DNA of 64,000 nucleotides from Roseburia sp. AF12-17LB (GTDB taxonomy: Bacteria > Bacillota > Clostridia > Lachnospirales > Lachnospiraceae), in the NCBI RefSeq assembly GCF_003479605.1, contig NZ_QUHR01000011.1, positions 787 through 64,786 of the forward strand, in the 5' to 3' direction. Positions 1 through 8,517 of this stretch are shown here, one piece after another. A model generated the notes under the pieces. The model was not told the DNA's origin. It saw nothing but the letters and a program-made list of their open reading frames with translations, and ran no database searches. How positions within the stretch are numbered: position 1 is the first letter of the stretch; the number at the start of each line of letters is the position of its first letter. Both the position numbers and the translations under genes were made by a program.

Positions 1-29
1 CATACCGATGGTATGTAATAATTTAATAT

Positions 30-103
30 GTGCGTGTAGCTCAGCTGGATAGAGCACTTGGCTACGGACCAAGGTGTCGGGAGTTCGAATCTTCTCACGC
101 ACG
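30..103 (+). tRNA. tRNA-Arg (anticodon ACG)
   Basis: The acceptor strands GTGCGTG (30-36) and CACGCAC (96-102) pair perfectly, with discriminator G at 103. The T-arm carries GTTCGAAT. The anticodon loop CTACGGA gives anticodon ACG, read as inosine-CG for Arg CGN codons. No CCA is encoded. A U-tract hairpin follows at once. Confidence 0.95.
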
Positions 104-111
104 TGGAAAAA

Positions 112-153
112 GGACTTTGAATCTTTGTTTAGCAGAGATTTGGGGTCTTTTTA
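112..153 (+). terminator. Rho-independent terminator after tRNA-Arg
   Basis: GACTTTGAATCT (113-124) pairs with AGATTTGGGGTC (136-147), with some G-U pairs. A T-run follows. It separates tRNA-Arg from the Nudix gene. Confidence 0.6.
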
Positions 154-178
154 TTATATAAAAAAGGGTGGCGCAGGT

Positions 179-1120
179 ATGATACAGGATATTGCACCAA
201 TGAAATTTCACAATGAATATCAACAGAGAGAATGCCGGGATAAGGATATCGTATTTTTATTTTCGGGAAATAAACTCCTGGTAAAAAAAGATTCTAAAAT
301 CAGTTTCTTCTATATAAAAGAGTTTTCAAAAGAACTTATAAAAGAGACAGAACAAGAGGCTGACGGATTCGGTAACAAAAGATTGCAATATCTGTTTTCT
401 ATTGATGATGTACAGTATTATCTGCTGAATGTATGGACAAAGGAAGAAGCAGAAAAAGAGGTAGAAAAGCAGCTTGATGAGCAGGTCAATAGGCAGAGCA
501 AAAAGCAGAACCATAATATTGGAAATATGGAATGGGTTACGATTCGCAGCCTGCGGGAAACAGTTTCAAAGAAAGATTGTTTTGCTGCGGCAACGGCATA
601 TCATTTGTATGTGTGGTATCGGGATAACCGTTATTGTGGCAGATGCGGAAAGGAATTGCAGCCGGATACGAAGGAGCGGATGATGCGTTGTGCATGCTGT
701 GGCAATATGGTTTATCCGAAAATTGCTCCGGCAGTAATTGTGGGAGTAATATACGATAATAAAATATTGATGACAAAATATTCAGACAGGGAATATAAGA
801 AATACGCATTGATTGCAGGTTTTACAGAAATTGGCGAAACTGCGGAAGAGACAGTTCGCAGGGAAGTCATGGAAGAAGTAGGATTGAAAGTAAAGGATAT
901 TGTATACTATAAGAGTCAGCCATGGGGCTTTGATTCCAATCTTCTGATGGGATTTTATGCCAGAGTGGAAGGAACAGATGCCATTACTTTAGATAAGAAT
1001 GAACTTTCACTGGCTGAATGGGTACCAAGAGAACAGGTTGCAGGCATGGATGATAAAATCAGTCTTACCAGGGAGATGATGGAGAATTTCTATCAGAATG
1101 GCGAAAAATGTTTGCAATAA
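179..1120 (+). CDS. nudC: NudC-type Nudix hydrolase (NAD+ diphosphatase family)
   Basis: This is a Nudix hydrolase of the NudC/NADH-pyrophosphatase family, which cleaves NAD(H) and in some bacteria removes NAD caps from RNA. The 313-residue product has a variable N-terminal domain. It then has a four-Cys zinc ribbon (CGRCG and CACCG at about residues 153-175) and a Nudix box at about 214-236 reading GFTEIGETAEE followed by RREVMEEVGL. The NudC-type SQPWGFDSN segment follows, where the family usually has SQPWPFPxS. The frame stays open upstream into the tRNA. I chose the internal ATG at 179, preceded by a purine-rich AGGGTGGCGCAGG, because the longer version would start inside the tRNA. Exact substrate is uncertain. 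Confidence 0.85.
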   Translation: MIQDIAPMKFHNEYQQRECRDKDIVFLFSGNKLLVKKDSKISFFYIKEFSKELIKETEQEADGFGNKRLQYLFSIDDVQYYLLNVWTKEEAEKEVEKQLDEQVNRQSKKQNHNIGNMEWVTIRSLRETVSKKDCFAAATAYHLYVWYRDNRYCGRCGKELQPDTKERMMRCACCGNMVYPKIAPAVIVGVIYDNKILMTKYSDREYKKYALIAGFTEIGETAEETVRREVMEEVGLKVKDIVYYKSQPWGFDSNLLMGFYARVEGTDAITLDKNELSLAEWVPREQVAGMDDKISLTREMMENFYQNGEKCLQ

Positions 1121-1130
1121 CTACATTTTC

Positions 1131-1159
1131 TTGACAGTTTTGCATAAAAAATATATGAT
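1131..1159 (+). promoter_or_regulatory. Sigma-A-type promoter for the 1200 gene
   Basis: TTGACA (1131-1136), a 17-bp spacer and TATGAT (1154-1159). It lies 41 bp before the start codon of the following membrane protein and 10 bp after the Nudix stop, so it probably starts a separate transcript. Confidence 0.75.
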
Positions 1160-1199
1160 ATAGAAGTGAAAAATCTTTTCAGAGAGGACTGATTTATTA

Positions 1200-1808
1200 A
1201 TGAAGAATGAGAGTAAAAAGGCGAATGCAAAGCTTACATCAGTTCTTGCAGCAGTGCTTATTATAGTAGTAGCCATTGTAGCGGTAATTGCTGTAAAGAC
1301 AAAGGATAGTGGAAGTCTTGGAACTTATTCATGTGAAATTATGTCAAGCGATAATTCATCGACTGTTTTTGAAATTACATTTAATGAAAAGAATAATACT
1401 TATAAAGAGAATATCAGTGTGGGAGACAAGGCAGTAGAGCTGGCATCAGGAACATTTGTCATGGATGGAAATAAGCTTACACTGACCTCCGATGGTGGCG
1501 ATGTACAGAATCTTGTAAAACAGGGAAAATACCTGATTGCAAAAGATTATTTATATGAAGGTGAGATACCGGATGGAGATACTTTTGATGCTACCTGTAC
1601 ATTTAAGAATAGTAATAATGTGGTATATTCCATTACCTTTAAAGCGGATGGAACTTATGTACAGGATGATAATGGAGATGTATCGGAAGGAACTTATACG
1701 CGTGACGGAGACTGGATTAAACGTGAGAGCAGTTCTGGCACAAGCGTAGGAATTGATTATTTGATTTATAGCGGAAGAATAACTAATTCCTACTATATAA
1801 AAAAATAA
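1200..1808 (+). CDS. Membrane-anchored protein with two beta-rich repeats
   Basis: The 202-residue protein has a lysine-rich N-terminus and one hydrophobic helix (about residues 12-32, LTSVLAAVLIIVVAIVAVIA). The remainder is extracytoplasmic and built from two related beta-rich stretches. One runs from GTYSCEIMSSD to SGTFVMDGNKLTLTS, the other from ATCTFKNSNN to EGTYTRDGDWIKRE. This suggests a lipocalin-like or DUF4923-like duplicated fold, which is inference. It has its own promoter and lies 39 bp before the HAAS-domain gene. I do not recognise a named family. Confidence 0.7.
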   Translation: MKNESKKANAKLTSVLAAVLIIVVAIVAVIAVKTKDSGSLGTYSCEIMSSDNSSTVFEITFNEKNNTYKENISVGDKAVELASGTFVMDGNKLTLTSDGGDVQNLVKQGKYLIAKDYLYEGEIPDGDTFDATCTFKNSNNVVYSITFKADGTYVQDDNGDVSEGTYTRDGDWIKRESSSGTSVGIDYLIYSGRITNSYYIKK

Positions 1809-1847
1809 AACAAAAAAGTAATGGAATAGAAGAGTTGAGGAAAATAA

Positions 1848-2291
1848 ATGTCAAGAGAGGAATTCCTAACAGAATTAAGAAAGGCTTTGCAGGGAAGGGT
1901 AAGCCAGCAGGCGGTGAATGATAATCTCCGCTATTATGAAGAATATATTCTTACAGAATCTCATAAAGGAAAGACGGAGGCTGAAGTAATTGCAGAATTA
2001 GGAAATCCAAGACTTCTTGCAAAAAGCATAATTGATGCAGAAAATGCAACGGCAGAGAAAACTACAGCAGAACCACAAAAGGGAATGGATGGGCAGGAAA
2101 CAGCTTCCGGAGAGTATTCTTTTAAGAAGATTAAAATTCGAATCTGGCTTATATTAGCGGCAGTATTTCTGTTTGTAATTTTGCTTATAATTCTGCTTGC
2201 ACAGGTAGTTGCATTTTTACTTCCGGTTCTGCTTCCGGTAGCAATCATTTTCTTTTTATTTATAGCAATGGGTATGAACAAAAGATTTTAA
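1848..2291 (+). CDS. DUF1700/HAAS-domain membrane protein
   Basis: The N-terminal 65 residues (MSREEFLTELRKAL, YYEEYI, ELGNPRLLAKSII) match the HAAS/DUF1700 helical domain, usually seen with PadR regulators or DUF4097 proteins. A long C-terminal hydrophobic region (about 102-142) forms one or two membrane helices. No PadR regulator is adjacent here. The start has a good GAGG site. It is probably an accessory envelope-signalling protein; the exact role is unknown. Confidence 0.75.
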   Translation: MSREEFLTELRKALQGRVSQQAVNDNLRYYEEYILTESHKGKTEAEVIAELGNPRLLAKSIIDAENATAEKTTAEPQKGMDGQETASGEYSFKKIKIRIWLILAAVFLFVILLIILLAQVVAFLLPVLLPVAIIFFLFIAMGMNKRF

Positions 2292-2345
2292 TAAGCAAGT
2301 ATAATAAAGTAATTTTAATATAGAAATAACAGAGGAATTGGTGTT

Positions 2346-4715
2346 ATGGCAATGATTAAGGTCCCGGCAGGGAAATGCTTTATCAAGCATGGAACAGCGG
2401 TAAATGCACTGTATATGGTAATTCATGGAACAGTGAGACAGGTGTCTAAGCTGGAAGAAGTGCAGATTGGAAGCGGTAATATAATAGGTCTGATGGATTG
2501 TGCAGAAGAAGAATATATAGCAGATTATGTGGCAGCGGATGATGTAACACTTTATCCGTTTCATTATCATGCTCCGGAGGACTTTGGTAAGATATTTATC
2601 AGTCAGCCGAAATATGCAGCAGCATTTTTATCTGTGGCAATTCGTGAGGCAGACCATATGCTTGGACGAAACCAGAGATTTCAAAACAGTACAGAAAAAT
2701 ATTATAGCTTTGCACTGGCAATGTATCAGAAATATCAGGAGTTATGTAGAAAATATTGCATTCAGGAGAAAAGTTTCCGGAGAATAGAGAGCCTGCAGCC
2801 TTATGTAAGAACCAATATGGCACCGAAATGGGAAGCGGATTATTTCCATGAACTGGCAGAACTTGGGAATAGTGGAACTATGGATTTCTTTCAGCAGAAA
2901 GAGGATTTGCTGACGGGACAGATTATGCAGGCAGCAAGAGCTATGTGCAAAGCGGTAAGAGAGATTGACCATGCAAAAGAATATTTACAGGAGCATGTAA
3001 ATCTGTATCTGGATATCAATCGAATGGATTTATTACAGCTTTATTTTGACATGGCAGCCCGTGCAGCAGCAAGTGGAGCTGACATCGAGGAAATACGACA
3101 GGCAATAGAGCCATTGTTACAGTTTATCAAGGACAACCGTCTGGGAGATGCAGGAGAACGGGACAAACGAATTACGGAATATCAGACTTATGATTTTAGC
3201 AATATAAAGATAAAGGCAGATGCAATATATAACTTTGCAGGAGAACTGATTGGTGAAGTACCAAAGCCGCAGGCAGAGGATAAGCTGGTTCAGGGAACGG
3301 AAGATTTACTGGAACAGGAATATGCGGAAACCGATGGAGAAGAGGAAGAAGAAACAGAGGACTGTCTGGTACATATCTTAGAATATGCAGGAGTGGCAGC
3401 AGAGGATGTACATAAAATTCGAAGCAAAATGCATGAATATGATGCAATTCCGGATAATTTTGATAATGATGAGAAAACGAGAAAACTTCGGAAAGAGTTG
3501 ACAGCATTATTCTATGCTACTTATAAAAATGTATTTAAGCATGCCATGAAAGATGCGGATGACCTAGACCCGGTTATTCAGATGTTTTTGAATTTTGGAT
3601 TTATGGATGTGGGAATGGTAGGAGAAGATACCGCTAATGAACTTTATGATTTGACAGATAAACTGTTCAAGTGTAAAAGCGACCATGTCTATACCATGTT
3701 TGAGTGGCTAAAGAGCATCTATGAAGGAAAGAATGAACCAAGCCGGAATGAATTTGACCTGGATTATAATGGATATCTGGCAGAGCAGAAGCGGATGGGT
3801 AAGCTGGATGCAGCAGGAATGGAGCGGTTGAAAACAGACTGCTGGGAAAAGACCAAATATGAGATGAATAATATGTTTGTGTCAACGAACCGGGCAACTT
3901 ATGGAAAAGTAAGTACCTTCTGTCCGATTCTGAGCAAGCATGACATGGTGCAGGAAACAGAGAAGATGCTGGTGACTGCAGAGCGGATTGAGGAGGCAAT
4001 CAAAAAAGTCCGTGAAGTTGATTATTCGTTGTTCTACCGTGAAGTGATTTTTTCAGATCCGATGCATGGTGTAAATGCTGAACCGGTGCAAAAAGAAGTA
4101 TTTCCAGATGTTATTCTGATGCCGAATGTGGGAATGAAAGCAATGATGTGGCAGGAGACTGCCGGAGTAAAACGTGATACATCCGCCCGATTTGTTTTCC
4201 CGGTTATGACTATCTACAGCCTGCAGGATATGATGATAGAGACCTGCGGAAGATTCCGTTGGGAAATGTGCCGTAAGATACAGGGAATGCGTTGGAATGA
4301 TATTACAGAGAAATCCCTTACTTCAGAATATTGTGATTATATCCAGTACTATCGGAAAAACCGTGATTTATCCACAGAGGCAAAGGAGAAGATTAAGAAT
4401 ACACTCTGGAAGTCAAAGAATAACTATCGTGAAGTATTTATTTCTGATTATATCGGATGGATTAAATACGAGGCAGGCGGCAGTTTCCGCCTGAACCGTG
4501 TAGCAAGGGATATTCTGTTCCGTTATTGTCCGTTTGCCAAGAAATACAGGGATGCATTAGAGGCAAACCCGATGTATCAGGATATGATCAGCCGGTTTAA
4601 AATATTCCAGGAACGTAAACTGCGTCATATCGATGGATTCCGTACCAGATATGAGAAGAACGGCGGCGAGATGAATATGGAACTGCAGGAAAATATGAAT
4701 TTCTATAATATGTAA
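2346..4715 (+). CDS. Large protein with N-terminal cyclic-nucleotide-binding-like domain
   Basis: The 789-residue cytoplasmic protein has no visible signal or membrane helix. Residues 1-120 look like a Crp-type jelly roll (KCFIKHGTAVNALYMVIHGT, GSGNIIGLMDC). The next several hundred residues are helix-rich. An acidic linker lies near residues 325-340 (DGEEEEETEDC). The C-terminal half (FDLDYNGYLAEQKRMG, YREVIFSDPMHG, KYRDALEANPMY) belongs to no family I know. There is no DNA-binding helix-turn-helix at the C-terminus, so it is not an ordinary Crp regulator. It has the start context GAGGAATTGGTGTTATG and a strong downstream hairpin. A signalling or scaffolding role is inference. Confidence 0.75.
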   Translation: MAMIKVPAGKCFIKHGTAVNALYMVIHGTVRQVSKLEEVQIGSGNIIGLMDCAEEEYIADYVAADDVTLYPFHYHAPEDFGKIFISQPKYAAAFLSVAIREADHMLGRNQRFQNSTEKYYSFALAMYQKYQELCRKYCIQEKSFRRIESLQPYVRTNMAPKWEADYFHELAELGNSGTMDFFQQKEDLLTGQIMQAARAMCKAVREIDHAKEYLQEHVNLYLDINRMDLLQLYFDMAARAAASGADIEEIRQAIEPLLQFIKDNRLGDAGERDKRITEYQTYDFSNIKIKADAIYNFAGELIGEVPKPQAEDKLVQGTEDLLEQEYAETDGEEEEETEDCLVHILEYAGVAAEDVHKIRSKMHEYDAIPDNFDNDEKTRKLRKELTALFYATYKNVFKHAMKDADDLDPVIQMFLNFGFMDVGMVGEDTANELYDLTDKLFKCKSDHVYTMFEWLKSIYEGKNEPSRNEFDLDYNGYLAEQKRMGKLDAAGMERLKTDCWEKTKYEMNNMFVSTNRATYGKVSTFCPILSKHDMVQETEKMLVTAERIEEAIKKVREVDYSLFYREVIFSDPMHGVNAEPVQKEVFPDVILMPNVGMKAMMWQETAGVKRDTSARFVFPVMTIYSLQDMMIETCGRFRWEMCRKIQGMRWNDITEKSLTSEYCDYIQYYRKNRDLSTEAKEKIKNTLWKSKNNYREVFISDYIGWIKYEAGGSFRLNRVARDILFRYCPFAKKYRDALEANPMYQDMISRFKIFQERKLRHIDGFRTRYEKNGGEMNMELQENMNFYNM

Positions 4716-4764
4716 AGAACAATAACTACGAGAAATACGTTTTGCGAGCTACTCGTGTAAATAA

Positions 4765-4800
4765 GAAAGCCACATGAATCTTAGGATTCCTGTGGCTTTC
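4765..4800 (+). terminator. Strong hairpin terminator
   Basis: GAAAGCCACATGAATC pairs with GGATTCCTGTGGCTTTC around a TTA loop, with one bulge. It lies 50 bp after the 789-residue gene. The rest of 4716-4990 is AT-rich and shows no gene. Confidence 0.8.
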
Positions 4801-4990
4801 TTGAGGGGAGTATAAATAATTAATAAGGGGTATAACTGTATAAAAAAACAATTCTTATACGAAAAAAATTATAATATAAAAGTTTTTAAAATGCAATGCA
4901 AATGAGAATAATAATAAGAAATTAAGAAATAATATCACTGTATCAGAGAATCAAAAGAAAAAGTATCTGATAAAAAAAGGAGGCGATATT

Positions 4991-5167
4991 ATGGCAAAAA
5001 ATGCAGATAATGCAAAAAACAAAACAAGCAATGTAAACCGCACAATGAATGCTGATAATGACTTTGAAAATGCGGATAACAAAACCGGCAACAAAGCAGG
5101 CAATAGGACCAGCAACAGAAGTGATAACAAGGCGGATAACAAGACATCCAACAAATGCAATTACTAG
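4991..5167 (+). CDS. 58-residue Asn/Asp/Lys-rich repetitive peptide
   Basis: A short ORF sits behind an excellent ribosome site (AAAAAAGGAGGCGATATT) and ends before a clean terminator. The product repeats a D/N-N-K-[AT]-x-N pattern (NADNAKNKTSN, NADNKTGNKAGN, SDNKADNKTSNKCNY) with no hydrophobic core. It is probably disordered. Small Asn-rich, spore-associated peptides occur in Clostridia, but I cannot assign this one. The strong ribosome site and own terminator argue that it is expressed. Confidence 0.7.
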   Translation: MAKNADNAKNKTSNVNRTMNADNDFENADNKTGNKAGNRTSNRSDNKADNKTSNKCNY

Positions 5168-5204
5168 GTCAATCTTATTGAAAAACTGCATATATTAAAA
5201 TAAG

Positions 5205-5241
5205 AAACAGATTACAAGGAACACTTTGTAATCTGTTTTTT
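5205..5241 (+). terminator. Rho-independent terminator
   Basis: AAACAGATTACAA pairs with TTTGTAATCTGTTT, followed by T6. It ends the Asn-rich peptide transcript. Confidence 0.85.
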
Positions 5242-5282
5242 CATAGCAGAAAAAGTCAGGAGATTTTTGGGGGAGATGGCAT

Positions 5283-5573
5283 ATGAGATTTACGGCTATC
5301 AGTGTAGCGGAATTATGGAAACTAAAAGATGATCCACAGATATATATTGTTGATTTGAGAAGCAGGGAGGATTTTCAGGTATTTCATTTGAGAAATGCCC
5401 ATTGTTATCCTTATGATGAGATAGAACACTGGGAGCATAAGCTGCCGAAAAATCGCAAGATACTGCTGTGTTGTGAGTATGGAAATACAAGTATGTATGC
5501 AGCAAAAAGACTGACGCGGCAGGGATATCAGATATATACTCTGATTGGAGGCCTAAATGCACTAAATGGATAG
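5283..5573 (+). CDS. Single-domain rhodanese-like protein
   Basis: The 96-residue protein matches one rhodanese homology domain: YIVDLRSREDF near the N-terminus, then the active-site loop LLCCEYGNTSM (Cys at about residue 64) and the C-terminal GGLNAL segment. Such proteins move sulfane sulfur or sense sulfur/redox state in the cytoplasm. It starts after GGGGGAGATGGCAT and is followed 64 bp later by the RNA methyltransferase, so the two may be cotranscribed. The physiological acceptor is unknown. Confidence 0.85.
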   Translation: MRFTAISVAELWKLKDDPQIYIVDLRSREDFQVFHLRNAHCYPYDEIEHWEHKLPKNRKILLCCEYGNTSMYAAKRLTRQGYQIYTLIGGLNALNG

Positions 5574-5636
5574 AAAAGAACATTGACAGTGTCATTTAGA
5601 ACAGATAAGATAGTAGTGATAATGGAGAAAGAACAT

Positions 5637-6794
5637 ATGAAAACATACGAATTAACAGTGCCATGTCATTTTGGCTTAGAATCAGTTTTGAAAAAAGAAA
5701 TATATGATCTGGGATATGAAATCTCAGAGGTGGAAGATGGAAGAGTGACTTTCATTGGTGATGCAGAGGCAATCTGCCGTGCAAATATTTTCCTGCGTAC
5801 AACGGAGCGTGTGCTGCTTCGGGTAGGAAAATTTAAAGCGGAGACATTTGATGAATTATTTGAAGGAATCAAGGCACTTCCATGGGAAGAGTATATTCCG
5901 GAAAATGGTAAATTCTGGGTCACCAAGGCTTCTTCCATAAAGAGTAAATTGTTCAGTCCGTCAGACATCCAGTCTATTGTTAAGAAGGCAATGGTAGAAC
6001 GGCTGAAACAGAAATATCATACCAATTGGTTTGAAGAAAGTGGTGCATCCTATCCGGTACGAATTTTCCTGTTGAAGGATGAAGTAATGGCAGCATTAGA
6101 TACCTCCGGAGAATCTTTACATAAGAGAGGCTACCGGACTCTTACCAGTAAGGCACCAATCACAGAGACCCTTGCAGCAGCATTGATAATGCTGACACCA
6201 TGGAATAAGGACAGAATTTTAGTAGATCCATTCTGCGGAAGTGGAACATTTCCGATTGAAGCAGCAATGATTGCAGCCAATATAGCACCGGGCATGAACC
6301 GTAGTTTCCTAGCAGAGCAGTGGACAAACCTGATACCGCGTCAGCTCTGGTACGATACAGTAAATGAAGCCCAGGAAATGGTGGATACCAATATTAAGGT
6401 GGATATCCAGGGATATGATATTGATGAAGAAATTGTGCGTGCAGCAAGAGAAAATGCAAAGCGTGCCGGTGTGGATGGCATGATTCATTTCCAGCAGAGA
6501 CCGGTAAGCCAGTTGAACCATCCGAAAAAATACGGTTTTATCATATCCAATCCGCCATATGGTGAGCGATTGGAAGAAAAGGCGGCATTGCCGGAATTAT
6601 ACCGGACAATTGGTGAGGCATACAGAAGGCTGGATTCATGGTCTATGTACCTGATTACCAGCTATGAGAATGCACCAAAGGATATCGGAAGAAAACCGGA
6701 TAAAAACCGCAAGATTTATAATGGAATGTTAAAGACATATTTCTATCAGTTCATGGGACCGAAGCCACCAAAACGGAAAGGGACAAAAGAGTGA
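5637..6794 (+). CDS. THUMP-domain class I RNA methyltransferase (RlmL/YpsC-like)
   Basis: The 385-residue protein has an N-terminal ferredoxin-like/THUMP region (MKTYELTVPCHFGLESVLKK) and a C-terminal Rossmann methyltransferase. The SAM loop is DPFCGSGTFPIEAA and the catalytic motif is SNPPYGERL, which is typical of N2-guanine methylation of 23S rRNA by RlmL-like enzymes. I chose the ATG at 5637, with GGAG nine bases upstream, over earlier in-frame ATGs. The next gene's GTG overlaps its stop by 4 bases, so translation is probably coupled. Confidence 0.88.
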   Translation: MKTYELTVPCHFGLESVLKKEIYDLGYEISEVEDGRVTFIGDAEAICRANIFLRTTERVLLRVGKFKAETFDELFEGIKALPWEEYIPENGKFWVTKASSIKSKLFSPSDIQSIVKKAMVERLKQKYHTNWFEESGASYPVRIFLLKDEVMAALDTSGESLHKRGYRTLTSKAPITETLAAALIMLTPWNKDRILVDPFCGSGTFPIEAAMIAANIAPGMNRSFLAEQWTNLIPRQLWYDTVNEAQEMVDTNIKVDIQGYDIDEEIVRAARENAKRAGVDGMIHFQQRPVSQLNHPKKYGFIISNPPYGERLEEKAALPELYRTIGEAYRRLDSWSMYLITSYENAPKDIGRKPDKNRKIYNGMLKTYFYQFMGPKPPKRKGTKE

Positions 6795-8506
6795 GGGAAA
6801 AAGTACGTTATTCTAAGAGATATGTAGTATTCACGTTACTTTTAGTTCTTGCATTGATACTGAAATTTGCCAATTTTAAGGGTGTAACCGAAGAAATCGG
6901 ACAGTTCCGTGGTGCAGATTTGCAGAGCAGCGACTGGAACCCTCTGATTGCAAAAAGCATCAATGAGAAGAATCTTACGGTAGCGATTGATAATAAAGTA
7001 TATACCAACAAGGACAATGGAATCTATATGGATGAAAATCTGAATCTGATGGTACCATTGGACTTGATCCGGGACAGTTATAACTGCAGCGTGCATCTTT
7101 ACGATGACACGGCTCTTTTGATAGAAAAATATTCAGACAGCTTGTGGATGAGCTTAGATGACCAGGAAGTACAGATAAATGATGAGAAGGAGAAATTTTC
7201 TTCTACATTGACACGGATTGATGACCGTTATTATGTGCCGGCAGAGGTCATTGCCTCGAAGCTTGGTTATTCTTATGCATGGGATGTTAATAAAAATGAA
7301 GCAGTGGTGGTGAATACTTCTTCTGAGACAAGCATTCTGCCATCTCATTATGACTTGCGGGAGAAAGGAAGAGCACCGCAGGTGAAGAACCAGGGAAATA
7401 AGGGAACCTGCTGGGCTGCATCTTCTCTGGCAGCACTGGAATCCATGCTGCTTCCGGAAGAAAATGATATATTTTCCACCGATAACATGAGTCTTGGAAA
7501 CAGTTTTGGCTTAGGACAGAATGATGGTGGGGAGTATACTATGAGTCTGGCATATCTGACTGCATGGCAGGGTCCTGTATTGGAAAAGGACGACCCATAT
7601 GACGGTGAGCTGACAAAGAATTTAGCTCCGGTCAAACATGTGCAGGAAGCACAGATTATTGAAAGCAAGGATTTGGAGAAGATTAAAGAGGCAGTTTTTA
7701 AATATGGTGCAGTCGAGACTTCTATTTACAGTACATTGCAGAATGTCAACAGCCGTTCCGAATATTTTAATCAGGAGACCAATTCTTATTGCTATGTTGG
7801 TTCAGAAAAGCCGAATCATGATGTGGCGATTATTGGCTGGGATGACAGTTATGCGAAAGAGAATTTCCCGGGAGATTTAGAGGGAGACGGTGCATTTATC
7901 TGCCAGAACAGCTGGGGAAAAGATTTTGGAGACAATGGAGTATTCTATGTCTCTTATTATGATACCAATGTAGGAATTCACAATCTGGTTTATACCGGAG
8001 TAGAAGATACCGATAATTATGATATGATTTATCAGTCCGATTTATGTGGCTGGGTCGGTCAGCTGGGATACAACCGTGATACCATTTATGGAGCAAATGT
8101 ATATACAGCGGAAAGCAATGAAAATTTAGAGGCAGCAGGCTTCTATGCAACCGGGAAAAATACGGAATATGAAGTATATGTAGTAAAGGACTATGATGGA
8201 AGGGAAAGTCTGTCCAAACGGCAGAAAGTAGCTTCCGGAAAGTTTGATAATGCAGGTTTCTATACCGTTACTTTTGATAAGAAAATTGCAGTGAACAAGG
8301 GAGAAAAATTTGCCATTGTACTGATGATAAAGACTCCGGATTCCGTGCATCCAATGGCAATTGAATATAAGGCAGATGAATCAACCAGAAACGTAGATCT
8401 TTCCGATGGAGAGGGATATATCAGTACCAACGGCAAAAACTGGGAAAATGTAGAAGAAACCCAGTCTGCAAATCTTTGTATAAAAGCATATGCAAAAGAA
8501 AGGTAA
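6791..8506 (+). CDS. Surface papain-family cysteine protease with lectin-like domain
   Basis: The 571-residue protein starts at GTG and overlaps the previous stop by 4 bases. It has one N-terminal membrane anchor or signal (about 10-25). A copper-amine-oxidase-N-like domain follows at about 60-175 (LMVPLDLIRDSYNCSV, RYYVPAEVIASKLGYS). A C1A papain domain follows, with catalytic Cys in QGNKGTCWAASS (about residue 207), His in NHDVAIIGWDD (about 341) and Asn in ICQNSWGKDFG (about 372). The C-terminal ~170 residues resemble the lectin-like domain often attached to clostridial C1A proteases. All catalytic residues are present. It probably acts outside the cell on wall proteins or peptides. Confidence 0.88.
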   Translation: MREKVRYSKRYVVFTLLLVLALILKFANFKGVTEEIGQFRGADLQSSDWNPLIAKSINEKNLTVAIDNKVYTNKDNGIYMDENLNLMVPLDLIRDSYNCSVHLYDDTALLIEKYSDSLWMSLDDQEVQINDEKEKFSSTLTRIDDRYYVPAEVIASKLGYSYAWDVNKNEAVVVNTSSETSILPSHYDLREKGRAPQVKNQGNKGTCWAASSLAALESMLLPEENDIFSTDNMSLGNSFGLGQNDGGEYTMSLAYLTAWQGPVLEKDDPYDGELTKNLAPVKHVQEAQIIESKDLEKIKEAVFKYGAVETSIYSTLQNVNSRSEYFNQETNSYCYVGSEKPNHDVAIIGWDDSYAKENFPGDLEGDGAFICQNSWGKDFGDNGVFYVSYYDTNVGIHNLVYTGVEDTDNYDMIYQSDLCGWVGQLGYNRDTIYGANVYTAESNENLEAAGFYATGKNTEYEVYVVKDYDGRESLSKRQKVASGKFDNAGFYTVTFDKKIAVNKGEKFAIVLMIKTPDSVHPMAIEYKADESTRNVDLSDGEGYISTNGKNWENVEETQSANLCIKAYAKER

Positions 8507-8517
8507 GTCAGAGCGGG

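Noticed and set aside
74-178. N-terminal extension of the Nudix protein
   Set aside because: It would start inside tRNA-Arg and cross its terminator. The internal ATG at 179 is better.
4943-5191. Minus-strand hydrophobic ORFs opposite the Asn-rich peptide
   Set aside because: They are the antisense of Asn/Lys-rich codons, which automatically give Leu/Val/Ile/Phe-rich frames. The plus-strand gene has the ribosome site.
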